Shown here piece by piece: positions 1-8,075 of a stretch of 41,772 nucleotides of DNA; the stretch's first letter is position 1, and the number at the start of each line of letters is the position of its first letter. Source of the DNA: a virus; the IMG/VR virus record IMGVR_UViG_3300020563_000007, positions 1-41,772 of that record; one strand, 5' to 3'. Under the pieces are notes generated by a model. The model was not told the DNA's origin. It saw only the letters and a program-made list of their open reading frames with translations, and made no database searches. A program made the position numbers and the translations under genes.

Positions 1-1501
1 TTTCATCCTCAATTTGCTCATCAATCTCAATAATTTCAGAATCAGTTTGGCGAAGAATTCTTTTTCTTACATATTCTGTTGAGTAATACTTACCAATGTA
101 AGGTTCTACTGTTGCAAGAATGCCAAGTCTATTTTGAATAAGTTCTGCTTCTTTAAGTTCAGCAAACTGATTATCATATAAAAAGTCATACTGAATATGA
201 TCACTGATTTTTTCCCAATCTTCTGCTGCAATAATGTTCTTGAGAATCAATTGCGTCTTCAATAAATCATTGAATAAATTTGCAAATCTTTTTCTAAGTC
301 TTCCTACAAATTTAGAGAAATTGAGTTCATCTCTGAGAATCTCTGATGAACGACCAAGATTGAATCCATCCCCACCGCCAGGTAGTCTTGATTCTGGAAC
401 ACCTAATGAACGATACAATTTCTTTTGGAAATATTCAATGTCAGAAAGTTCTCCAAGATTTTGCCCGCCAGGAAGAGTTGTGATTTCTGTACCACGACCA
501 CCCTCTCTTCTTGGAAGCCAAAAGTCTTCAAGCATGGACATCATTTTTTTATCATCACGAATCTCACCTGTATTTGCATCATAGACCATTTTATTTCTAT
601 AACGCATCATCACATCTTTAAGGTATTGCTCTGCCTTTACCTTTGGAAGATTACCAACATCGATGTAGAAAATTCTGCGTTCTGGAGCACGAGATAATCT
701 ATAGATAACCAAAGAGTCCTCAATCATTCTTAGTTGATTGAGTGCTTTGATTGCCTTATGTAGATATGAAAGAACTGTACTTTTATTTCTATCGATTAAT
801 CCAGAAGTACAATATGTAATTGAATCTTTTGCAATTTTGATTGTACCTTTTTGTCCAGTGAATCCTGAAAATCCACCAGGACCTTTCATACTATCTTGAG
901 TATATACAAAATACTCTTCGATTTCAGGATAAGTAATACTTTCTTTAGTATAATTAAGATTGGCAGTTTGAAGTTTATTTGGATCTCTTTTCTTTTCTTG
1001 TCTAATGTGCTTAATTTTTAGTGGGTCAATGTATCTTAATTCCTTGATGCCATCTGTTGGATTTTTAAGATCAATAACCTTTAGATAAAAAATTCTTCCA
1101 TCAACATACCAATTTCTAAAAATTTCGTGACATTTTTTGTCAAAGTCTAAAATTTCTTTGATATATTTAAACTCTTCTCTAATTGCAGATTTTAATCTAT
1201 CACTAGCATTCAAATTTGAAAGTTCAATCTCTACAGGGGAATCATACAAATCGCTAACGATTGCTTCATTTACAACATCTTCAATGGCTTTATCACATTC
1301 TGGGTGTAAAGCCATTTCACGATATCTTTTGATTAAATCAAACTCAGTTCTATATACCCCTTCTATATCAACATACTGACCATAAAATCCAGATTGGAGA
1401 TAGAAATCAACCCCGTCCTCATTATTAGGGGGGACGGGGGATGCTATGGATTTGGATTTTTGTTCTGAATCTTCAATCGAAAAACCAAAAAGTTTCGCCA
1501 T
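1..1501 (-). CDS. gp20: Portal vertex protein gp20 (3' end cut by window edge)
   Basis: Portal protein: forms the dodecameric ring at the special capsid vertex, nucleates prohead assembly and is the channel through which the terminase packages DNA. I translated the minus strand from the ATG at 1501. It begins MAKLFGFSIEDSEQ and stays open for 500 codons to the window edge. Recognisable gp20 stretches include ALHPECDKAIEDVVNEAI, YIDPLKIKHIR, DRNKSTVLSYLHKAIKALNQ, DSLVIYRLSRAPERRIFYID, TLPGGQNLGELSDIEYF and SRLPGGGDGFNLGRSSEILR. T4 gp20 has 524 residues, so only the C-terminal tail should be missing. It follows gp19 by 33 bases, as in T4 order, with a CTAAATA promoter-like box over the gp19 stop. 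There is no strong Shine-Dalgarno sequence. Identification is very secure; this is the classic cyanomyovirus marker gene. Confidence 0.97.
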   Translation of the reverse strand, partial: MAKLFGFSIEDSEQKSKSIASPVPPNNEDGVDFYLQSGFYGQYVDIEGVYRTEFDLIKRYREMALHPECDKAIEDVVNEAIVSDLYDSPVEIELSNLNASDRLKSAIREEFKYIKEILDFDKKCHEIFRNWYVDGRIFYLKVIDLKNPTDGIKELRYIDPLKIKHIRQEKKRDPNKLQTANLNYTKESITYPEIEEYFVYTQDSMKGPGGFSGFTGQKGTIKIAKDSITYCTSGLIDRNKSTVLSYLHKAIKALNQLRMIEDSLVIYRLSRAPERRIFYIDVGNLPKVKAEQYLKDVMMRYRNKMVYDANTGEIRDDKKMMSMLEDFWLPRREGGRGTEITTLPGGQNLGELSDIEYFQKKLYRSLGVPESRLPGGGDGFNLGRSSEILRDELNFSKFVGRLRKRFANLFNDLLKTQLILKNIIAAEDWEKISDHIQYDFLYDNQFAELKEAELIQNRLGILATVEPYIGKYYSTEYVRKRILRQTDSEIIEIDEQIEDE

Positions 1502-1531
1502 TTTATAACTTGAATTTATCTATTATTCTAT

Positions 1532-1539
1532 TATTTAGT
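1532..1539 (-). promoter_or_regulatory. Late-promoter-like box, CTAAATA variant, before gp20
   Basis: On the minus strand this reads ACTAAATA and overlaps the gp19 stop codon, 30 bases before the gp20 ATG. It differs from the T4-like late consensus NATAAATA at one position (C for A). The same variant occurs before two other genes in the window, which is why it is listed. Promoter activity is inferred. Confidence 0.4.
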
Positions 1540-2125
1540 TGATGTTTTCTCCACCCGCTTGAGGAGCATTACCCTTGATAGCTTCCCACCAATGCACTTG
1601 CATCTCAACTGTGAATTCCTGAATGCCCTCAGTATCATACGAAAGGTTAATTGGAGCAATATTAGTTGGGAAGATATCATAGAAATGATATGCTCTCAGA
1701 GTTTCTCCACTACGATCTAACTGATAGACAAATGCATCTGCTTGATAAGATGCAGGATCAGTTGAACCAGTGTTATCAGATACTCTGTTGATTGAATTCA
1801 TCCACTTCTCAAATGCCGAACGAATTGCAAAATCAGTATCGTTGATAACGGTGATTGTCCAACTATCAAAGGTTCTGTCGCCAGCAACATGAAGAACACG
1901 ACCTCTAAATGGAACGGTCACATCCGAAATGTTCGAAGCAGGTAAGTTTGCTGCTTTAACTAAGAATCTTGCTTTATCAAGAACTTCTGAACTTGCTGGA
2001 GCAATATCTGGGAATGAAAGTACAACCTCAAACAGGTTGCTTCTAGCACCACCACCAGTCAGCTTACTCTTGAAGTCGGTAATCTTTCTTAATGGGGGTG
2101 GATTTAATTGGGTTCTGGTAGCCAT
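1535..2125 (-). CDS. gp19: Tail tube protein gp19
   Basis: Major tail tube subunit: hexameric rings stack inside the sheath to form the conduit for DNA. The 196 residues compare with 163 in T4. The sequence fits the Hcp/gp19 tube fold: LFEVVLSFPD near the N terminus, ARFLVKAANLPASNISDVTVPFRGRVLHV around residues 50-80 (the 'LPG'-type segment of tube proteins), TFDSWTITVINDTDFAIRSAFEKWMNSIN at about 85-112, and the C-terminal YDTEGIQEFTVEMQVHWWEA strand. It lies between sheath gp18 and portal gp20, as in T4. The start is supported by an AGAGG Shine-Dalgarno sequence about ten bases before the ATG in a 22-base gap. Confidence 0.96.
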   Translation of the reverse strand: MATRTQLNPPPLRKITDFKSKLTGGGARSNLFEVVLSFPDIAPASSEVLDKARFLVKAANLPASNISDVTVPFRGRVLHVAGDRTFDSWTITVINDTDFAIRSAFEKWMNSINRVSDNTGSTDPASYQADAFVYQLDRSGETLRAYHFYDIFPTNIAPINLSYDTEGIQEFTVEMQVHWWEAIKGNAPQAGGENIN

Positions 2126-2147
2126 AGTTTTAAAACCTCTAAGTTAA

Positions 2148-4319
2148 TTAAACAGTACCGATTACTTCTTCAAAAGCAACACCAGTTCTGGTGGCAACAA
2201 AAGTTAGTCCGATGAAATTGATAGAACGAGCAGGTTTGATGTATATATCAGCAACAAACTCATTTGCATCAATGACAGCGGCAGTGTTGTTTGTTTCGTC
2301 ACAAACAACAACATAATCAAAGATTCCTCTCTTGGCTTGAACATCACGAAGGAATGGTTCAACAATATTTACAAAGTTAGTTCTTGTAATTTCATCGTTG
2401 AATTCAAAAAGTTGATCTCTAGCAGCTGCTGAGATTGCATCTTCCAGATAGAGGAATAGTCTGCGAACATTGATTCTATCAAATGCAGATGCTCTTGCGA
2501 GAGCAGTCTTATCACCAAAGAGAATGATTCCAGAACCAGGTGAGAAGATTACTGGATTAATTCTTGCAGAGTAGAGACGATCTCTCTGTGCCTTAGATGG
2601 ATTATATGCTAGTTTAATAGCATTCAGGATAGTTCCTCTAGAAGTACCCGCTGGTGAGAACCATGGGAAATTGTTGATATCATTTCTGGCGCAGAGTCCA
2701 GCCATGTCTCCATTTAGTGGAACATATCTAAATGTATTATTAAATCTATCAAACATGTACTTATATCCACTATCAAATACAGCATATGATGAAGAAGTCA
2801 GTGGAGCGTAGAAACTAAGTACATTATCTGTAATTGTTGAAGCAGAATTTACAGTAGCACTTCCAACTGCAGTTTCTGTAAGGAATGCACCCCTATATGG
2901 TGAGATGAATGCAATGGCATCTTTTCTAATTTCAGCAACAGAAATTAGTTTGTTTGCTAATGCTTGTGCGTTTTCTTTTCCATATCCAGCTGAACCCATG
3001 ATTAGGAAATTAATATTATATTCCTCAGTATTTTCAAATAAATCATATCCACCACTGATATCTGCAATCGAAGAACTTAAAGCACCTGTCGTTGCAATTC
3101 CACTGCTATAGTCATAGTTATATCCTTTTTCAAGAGTTAATGTGTTATTTCCAGTTGCTGAGAAAATAATACCCTCAGCTTCTTGGTCCCATGCATTATC
3201 TGATTGTAGAGTAAATCCACTGCTGAATCCAGTTGTAACGATTCCAGCAGGTTGGGAACCACCAAAGATATATGCTGAGTTATCTGCAAGATATCCTCTC
3301 CAATATGATGGAGAACCTACAGAGAACTCTGCATCTTTTGCTTTGGAAAGTGAAAGATGCTTCTCAAGAATTGTCCCAACAGTGCCAGTAACTTCTCCAG
3401 TACCATCAATTACAACCACATGAATTTCATCATGTCTTGCATTTCTAGTTTCTGCATATGCAGTTGTACCAGGTCTGCTTGCAATTGAATTCCATGCAAT
3501 TGTTACAGTTGTAATTCCAGCAGAAGAAATTACAATATTTTGATTGTCGAACCAATCTGAGACTCCACTATAAGAGGATGATGCATATGCGACGGACGAA
3601 CCATTTGTGTGGAAACCAACCGATCCTGTTGCATTAAATGCATAAACTCCGCTTGGAGTATAATCTATTGGTGTTACAACTGATGTGGATGAGACTTTGC
3701 TCTGAATCTTAACGCTAACGGTACTTTGTCCAATTCCAGTAACAACCCCTCTTAACGTAAATCCAGTTAATGAAGAAGTTGTACCAGCACCAATATCGGT
3801 TTTACCATCAAGACCTTGAGTTACTCCGTAACCAACTGCAAGACCTGCAGTGCTAATTCCTGTCAGAATTTGGTCTGCTCTTGAGTCGATAAGTGCAACC
3901 TTTAGACCATTTCCCCATGAACCTGGGTTTTTAGCTACCACAGTTACATTGGGAATGACATTCTCATCATATTGCTTATTTGTATAGTCGTCAAGACTAT
4001 TAATTGTAACGCTAGTTGCTGCTCCTGCTAGAGCATTAGTTAAAGATGTTCCTGATGCTCTTACAACTCTTAGGGCTCCACCATATGCCAAATAAGATGA
4101 AGCAGTTAGCCACTGCTCATAGTGCTTATCAATTGTATATGGCTTACCAAAAACATTGAGTAGCTCCTGCTCATTTTGAATTAGTGTTGGCAAATTAACA
4201 GGGCCTTTGGCAAAAGGTGCAACAATAGCACCAACTTTATCAGAGGTTGGGTCTATCCTTCCATTAGTAAGATCAACCTCTCTTACTACAATTCCAGGAG
4301 ATGCTAAATTTATAGGCAT
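2148..4319 (-). CDS. gp18: Contractile tail sheath protein gp18
   Basis: Tail sheath subunit: forms the contractile outer layer around the gp19 tube and drives it through the host envelope. The 723 residues compare with 659 in T4. The N terminus MPINLASPGIVVREVDL is typical of sheath proteins (start with P, G and V residues), followed by AIVAPFAKGPVNLP and YLAYGGALRVVRA. The C-terminal third (about 610-723) carries the conserved sheath core: NVRRLFLYLEDAIS, LFEFNDEITRTNF, FLRDVQAKRGIFDY and SINFIGLTFVATRTGVAFEE. The middle (about 130-400) is a Ser/Thr/Gly-rich surface-domain region that differs most from T4. It has its own exact late-promoter box and a GGAG Shine-Dalgarno sequence seven bases before the ATG, consistent with very high expression. 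Confidence 0.96.
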   Translation of the reverse strand: MPINLASPGIVVREVDLTNGRIDPTSDKVGAIVAPFAKGPVNLPTLIQNEQELLNVFGKPYTIDKHYEQWLTASSYLAYGGALRVVRASGTSLTNALAGAATSVTINSLDDYTNKQYDENVIPNVTVVAKNPGSWGNGLKVALIDSRADQILTGISTAGLAVGYGVTQGLDGKTDIGAGTTSSLTGFTLRGVVTGIGQSTVSVKIQSKVSSTSVVTPIDYTPSGVYAFNATGSVGFHTNGSSVAYASSSYSGVSDWFDNQNIVISSAGITTVTIAWNSIASRPGTTAYAETRNARHDEIHVVVIDGTGEVTGTVGTILEKHLSLSKAKDAEFSVGSPSYWRGYLADNSAYIFGGSQPAGIVTTGFSSGFTLQSDNAWDQEAEGIIFSATGNNTLTLEKGYNYDYSSGIATTGALSSSIADISGGYDLFENTEEYNINFLIMGSAGYGKENAQALANKLISVAEIRKDAIAFISPYRGAFLTETAVGSATVNSASTITDNVLSFYAPLTSSSYAVFDSGYKYMFDRFNNTFRYVPLNGDMAGLCARNDINNFPWFSPAGTSRGTILNAIKLAYNPSKAQRDRLYSARINPVIFSPGSGIILFGDKTALARASAFDRINVRRLFLYLEDAISAAARDQLFEFNDEITRTNFVNIVEPFLRDVQAKRGIFDYVVVCDETNNTAAVIDANEFVADIYIKPARSINFIGLTFVATRTGVAFEEVIGTV

Positions 4320-4354
4320 CTTTATTCTCCGTGCTATCCAGAATTATCTGAAAT

Positions 4355-4362
4355 TATTTATT
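4355..4362 (-). promoter_or_regulatory. T4-type late promoter box (AATAAATA) before gp18
   Basis: The minus strand reads AATAAATA, an exact NATAAATA late box, 35 bases before the gp18 ATG in the widest gap of the window (84 bases, 4320-4403). Its place before the abundant sheath gene fits. T4-like late boxes are read by gp55-type sigma with the gp45 clamp; neither gene is in this window. Confidence 0.75.
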
Positions 4363-4403
4363 AAAAAGTCTATTTTGAATGGGGAAGCCATGCATGAGTA
4401 TGA

Positions 4404-4634
4404 TCACCAGTCAGGATATTCCCACTTTATTATTCCCCTTGGTCTCTTTCTAGTTTCTGTAGTCCTCTTAACAGTACATTCTTTGCATTCATAAGAATAT
4501 GCAGATGGAAAAGAACCTCTATCCTTGCGAGTTAAGTAAAAGTCTTCTAATAAATTTTTAACTTTTCCACAAACTCTACATCTCCTATCGAAAAATAATA
4601 AATGTTCTAATTCTATCTCCTTATCTAAATCCAT
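4404..4634 (-). CDS. Small zinc-ribbon protein between gp17 and gp18
   Basis: A 76-residue basic protein, function unknown. Two CxxC pairs are visible: CRVCGKVKNLLEDFY near residue 19 and YECKECTVKR near residue 49, about 27 residues apart. This pattern resembles the zinc-binding loop at the N terminus of phage recombination endonuclease VII-like and HNH proteins (C-x2-C-x-x-x-K-x-L-x-x-FY...CKxC), but no HNH or endonuclease catalytic residues follow, so I do not call it a nuclease. The ATG at 4634 is chosen because it forms a TGATG overlap with the gp17 stop and has GGGA upstream; a GTG 15 bases earlier is possible but less likely. Co-translation with gp17 suggests a link to packaging or regulation (inference). 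Confidence 0.75.
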   Translation of the reverse strand: MDLDKEIELEHLLFFDRRCRVCGKVKNLLEDFYLTRKDRGSFPSAYSYECKECTVKRTTETRKRPRGIIKWEYPDW

Positions 4635-6328
4635 CACATGTAGTCCCACATGTAGGACCTATCCCCATATTCATCAACATTCCATATTTCCAAAGTTTCC
4701 TGTCTATTTGATTTGCTTGCAATCATCCAACGATCACCAGTATCTTGATCAATAATACTTTCCATATCATCTAAACCATCTGAAAGAAATCCAAATGGTG
4801 ACATATCTTGTTCTATCTGATTTTTTTGCTCCTCATAAATTCTTTTTCTTATATCATTGTCTGTCATCTCTTTAAAATAGTCTTGAGCAACAAGCCATGC
4901 AAAAATAACCAAACACATTGCTAAGTCATCATTGCAACCTTCTTCTGCTTCGAACGATCTATTTTTTTGTATAAATGTTGTCAATTCTGAAATAACATCA
5001 TAATCATAAATCATCAACTTATCATCTTCAATAAGAGTTTTCAAGTTGGAGCATCCTAATTTTTTAACGGATGCAGTCATTCGAACTCCCAGCTGAGATT
5101 TCTTGCCACTAAATCCCGAACCAACAATCTGTCCCGCCCTACCTCTCATAGAGCACATAAGAATGTTGTCATATTCTAAATCAAAGTGAAGAATATTTGA
5201 TACTTGGTCCCCAATATCATTTACTTCAATTAAAACCCAAGAATCATTATAACCTTTTGCTACTTCATGTATGATACTTGGAAATAGCATTGGTTTGATT
5301 TCATTATTTTTATACTTACCAACAACTCGATAAGGAAACTCTGTAATATCAAAGATTACAAATGCAGAATAGTCATTGCCAATTCCACGAGCCACATCGA
5401 CAGTCATTAAATAGTTGTGCTCTTCTATTGGTTCTTCATAGATATCAAGACCTTTATTTCTTTTTATTGGGTCATTATATACTAAAGTTTTTAACTTACT
5501 TGGATTAACTAGAGTATCAACAGATCCTAAGAATTCACACTCGAACTCAACTTTAAACTGTTGTTCTGAGGTGTTAGCAATCGTCTGCTCTTTCCATACA
5601 GCGTCTCTACCAGGTACTTCGGACCAATGAACGTCTGTTGGCACATATTCATTTCTACCGCGTTCAGAGTCATGCCACATACGGTAGAAGTGATTCATAC
5701 CGCGTGGTGTAGAAACAATAATTACCTTTGTGCTTTGTCCAGAAGAAATAGTAGGATAAACAGAGGCAAAGAAGTCATCAGCAATGTGATTCGGGATGAA
5801 AGCGAACTCGTCAAGAAAGATGATATTATAGGATCCGCCTCGGACAGCAGATGAAGAAGTAGAGTTAGCCGAAATCTTGGAGCCATTTTCTAGTTCTAAA
5901 GATCCTTTATTCCATGATATGATACCCTGTTGCATCCATTTAGGTAAGTTTTCATAAGCAAGTTGTAATCTTTGAAGTAAGTCTCTTGCTGTAGATGCTT
6001 TGTTCGCTAGAATAGCTATATTAACATTATCGTTGAATACTGCATAATGTAACAAATATGAAACACAAGTCGTAGATTTACCCGTCTGGCGGGGCATCTT
6101 ACAAATATTAAATCTGTTCTTGTGGAAATTATCAATTAATTTTTCTTGAAACGGATACATCTTAAATGGCACAAGACCGTGATCCAGAGAAACAATTTTA
6201 ATATAATTTCTGGCAAAATAAACAGGATTTTCTTTACACTTTAAGAACTCAATAATTTGTTCTTCGGTAAATTCAATTTGTGTATTTGCTTTTTTTAGAT
6301 TAGGATTACCAAGATAAACTTCACTCAT
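4634..6328 (-). CDS. gp17: Terminase large subunit gp17 (packaging ATPase/nuclease)
   Basis: Large terminase: an ATP-driven motor docked on the portal that pumps DNA into the prohead and cuts headful ends. Its 564 residues are shorter than T4's 610. The ATPase domain has Walker A MPRQTGKSTT (residues 78-87), Walker B NIIFLDEF (D173, E174) and a coupling motif VSTPRG (205-210). The RNase H-like nuclease domain shows the expected acidic residues: D311 in LMTVDVARGIGNDYSAF, E368 in VLIEVND, and D467/D468 in CNDDLAM. All catalytic positions are present, so it should be active. A GGAGG Shine-Dalgarno sequence lies inside the end of the upstream gene, three bases away. Unlike in T4, three genes separate it from gp16. 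Confidence 0.98.
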   Translation of the reverse strand: MSEVYLGNPNLKKANTQIEFTEEQIIEFLKCKENPVYFARNYIKIVSLDHGLVPFKMYPFQEKLIDNFHKNRFNICKMPRQTGKSTTCVSYLLHYAVFNDNVNIAILANKASTARDLLQRLQLAYENLPKWMQQGIISWNKGSLELENGSKISANSTSSSAVRGGSYNIIFLDEFAFIPNHIADDFFASVYPTISSGQSTKVIIVSTPRGMNHFYRMWHDSERGRNEYVPTDVHWSEVPGRDAVWKEQTIANTSEQQFKVEFECEFLGSVDTLVNPSKLKTLVYNDPIKRNKGLDIYEEPIEEHNYLMTVDVARGIGNDYSAFVIFDITEFPYRVVGKYKNNEIKPMLFPSIIHEVAKGYNDSWVLIEVNDIGDQVSNILHFDLEYDNILMCSMRGRAGQIVGSGFSGKKSQLGVRMTASVKKLGCSNLKTLIEDDKLMIYDYDVISELTTFIQKNRSFEAEEGCNDDLAMCLVIFAWLVAQDYFKEMTDNDIRKRIYEEQKNQIEQDMSPFGFLSDGLDDMESIIDQDTGDRWMIASKSNRQETLEIWNVDEYGDRSYMWDYM

Positions 6329-6331
6329 AAT

Positions 6332-7762
6332 TTAGTAAATCTCCCTCCACTGAAGAGCAGCAGCAACGCTAGCAGTGGCATTACCAGTAGTAGTGATGGT
6401 TCTTACAACAAGCACATAAATTTCAGAGTTTGATGAATCTATATTTTGAACAATAATATTTTTCTTTGCCTGACTTAACGTACCAGAAGCAACTGGTGAA
6501 AGTGAGTTTTGTGATGCACCAGAAGGAACATAACCAGATGCAAAAACATCACCATTATTGTAAGTTGTTGCATTAATACAAAACTCAACACCACTATTAT
6601 CAGAAGCAGAAGTCCAAGTTAAAGTTCCCGCATTACTCAAATAAGCAGAACTTGGAAGTTTTATAACTTTATAAACAATACTATTTGTTTCACAGAATAA
6701 TGAAATATTATTCAATTTAACTGATATTCTATTTGGATATCCCTGAAAAATATTTTTGAGACGAATGGCAACCAAAGGAAGTTCTGTTCCTGCTGGTGTT
6801 GGTGTGGTTCTTGTAGCAGTCATTGTATAAGCAAAGTCAATACCACTTTCTACATATCCACCTTCTGACATTACAGAAGAACAAATCTGATCAAATGATG
6901 CTCCAATACCTACACCAGTATTTCGGAGTTCGCAACGAACTGGTAGGTTTGGATTTGCAATATAAACTGTGCTCTGATAGTTGGAATGGTTGAATTCGTG
7001 TGCGGTGATGAGTTGTCCATTATGAGCAAATCCACAACGAACTCTACCAACACCTAACCACTGAAAATCTATAAATGCAAGTTGAGTTTTTGTAATATCT
7101 AAATTGAACCCAGAAGTTCCCGTTCCATCACATTTATCTCTGTTCCATTGTGATTGTGGAATCCTGGTTTCGGTTGCAATACCACTTACAAAAGTTCTGA
7201 TTACCCAATTGTTTGTTCCAATACCAGTATTTATTCCATCAGAAGTATTAAGACCCACCTGTTCAAAATAAATTCCGTCTCTATCATCAAAATATCCAGT
7301 TCTTTTAGTTGCATTTCGTTGAGGAGCATAGAAGTTAAAAGAACTAAAAATTAGTTGTCCTTTTCCTGGTTGATAGTGATGATAAAACTTCGTTTGATGA
7401 ACACTAAATGCAGTTGTTCCAATACCAGTTTGTAATCTTGCACACGCTTGGTTTTGCAAAAATGATACTGTTGAACCTGCACCAGAAACACTATCCAAAA
7501 AGTTTGGGTCAATAGCATATAAGTGCTTGTAGTCGCCAAGAGTAAATGGTTCAGAAACTCTACTCCTACCAAATGCATCAACAGCATTTGTATCTGGGTT
7601 GATAGTAATAAGAGTATCTGATGAAATTCCAACAGTTCCAGTAACTGGAAATGGGTTGTCAAGTGTAACTACCTCGCCATTTTTATTGGCGATCATATTA
7701 ACTTCAAAAAGAGTTCTCTCTTGATTTAAAAAATCTTGAGTACTTTTATTAAATTGTGCCAT
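6332..7762 (-). CDS. Putative virion structural protein, 476 residues, in gp16-gp17 cassette
   Basis: No enzymatic motif is seen. The protein is rich in Thr, Ser, Gly and Asn, and looks beta-rich throughout, as phage structural proteins do. A clear landmark is NAVDAFGRSRVSEPFTLGDYKH at about residues 58-80; a similar DAFGRxRVSxPxTL motif occurs in other marine phage virion proteins as far as I recall. Then come YHHYQPGKGQLIFSSF, GYFDDRDGIYFEQ and WNRDKCDGTGTSGFNLDITK, giving a probable jelly-roll or lectin-like body. It starts at an ATG three bases after the 102-residue gene and ends three bases before gp17, so the three are surely co-expressed. Head decoration or head fibre is a guess based only on neighbours. 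Confidence 0.7.
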   Translation of the reverse strand: MAQFNKSTQDFLNQERTLFEVNMIANKNGEVVTLDNPFPVTGTVGISSDTLITINPDTNAVDAFGRSRVSEPFTLGDYKHLYAIDPNFLDSVSGAGSTVSFLQNQACARLQTGIGTTAFSVHQTKFYHHYQPGKGQLIFSSFNFYAPQRNATKRTGYFDDRDGIYFEQVGLNTSDGINTGIGTNNWVIRTFVSGIATETRIPQSQWNRDKCDGTGTSGFNLDITKTQLAFIDFQWLGVGRVRCGFAHNGQLITAHEFNHSNYQSTVYIANPNLPVRCELRNTGVGIGASFDQICSSVMSEGGYVESGIDFAYTMTATRTTPTPAGTELPLVAIRLKNIFQGYPNRISVKLNNISLFCETNSIVYKVIKLPSSAYLSNAGTLTWTSASDNSGVEFCINATTYNNGDVFASGYVPSGASQNSLSPVASGTLSQAKKNIIVQNIDSSNSEIYVLVVRTITTTGNATASVAAALQWREIY

Positions 7763-7765
7763 AAA

Positions 7766-8074
7766 TCACTGACCCCAAGACAATCTCTCTGGTTGATATC
7801 TTTGTGCGTTTTTAATTCTTGAAGTATTTACCTGATTTGGATAAACGTTATGAACGATTGCTCCAGGATATTCTCCTTGGATTTGTTCTGCAAGTTCATT
7901 TTTGGGAAGCATCTTGCCTTCCACTTCCAAACGATACATCTTCCCTTCCCAAACAACGTCGGCAAAGAAAGACTCGGTTGCTTGTTCTGGTTGAGAGGAA
8001 CCTACATTTAGAGTTCCATTGAAATCACCATTGATAGTGATACTTTCTGAAATAAATTGTTGAAAAGATTTCAT
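7766..8074 (-). CDS. Putative internal head protein with T4-like capsid-targeting peptide
   Basis: A 102-residue protein beginning MKSFQQFISES. The first ten residues closely resemble the T4 capsid-targeting sequence MKTYQEFIAE of internal proteins (6 of 10 identical, the rest conservative). They end in I-S-E, the (I/L)xE pattern cut by prohead protease gp21. If the analogy holds, it is packaged in the prohead core and cleaved after E10, leaving about 92 residues. The rest contains FFADVVWEGKMYRLEVEGKML and ELAEQIQGEYPGAIVHNVYP, probably one small alpha/beta domain; it is not strongly basic, unlike T4 IPs. It lies between the basic mosaic protein and the 476-residue structural protein with 1-3 base gaps, and has only a weak Shine-Dalgarno sequence. 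The function is inference; the peptide similarity is directly visible. Confidence 0.65.
   Translation of the reverse strand: MKSFQQFISESITINGDFNGTLNVGSSQPEQATESFFADVVWEGKMYRLEVEGKMLPKNELAEQIQGEYPGAIVHNVYPNQVNTSRIKNAQRYQPERLSWGQ
8045..8074 (-). other. Candidate capsid-targeting peptide and prohead-protease site
   Basis: Encodes MKSFQQFISE, the first ten residues of the 102-residue protein. In T4 the equivalent decapeptide MKTYQEFIAE directs proteins into the prohead core and is removed by gp21 after the glutamate. Confidence 0.55.
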
Positions 8075-8075
8075 T

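Noticed and set aside
234-697. Two overlapping plus-strand frames at the left edge
   Set aside because: They are antisense to gp20, whose minus-strand reading is long, continuous and clearly a portal protein.
4363-4403. Terminator in the gp17/zinc protein to gp18 gap
   Set aside because: Only short palindromes (TGATCA, CATGCATG) and a long-loop GGGAA/TTCCC pair are present, with no stable stem followed by a T-run.
4635-4649. GTG start 15 bases before the zinc-ribbon ATG
   Set aside because: The ATG at 4634 forms a TGATG overlap with the gp17 stop, the usual coupling in this genome, and has GGGA upstream.
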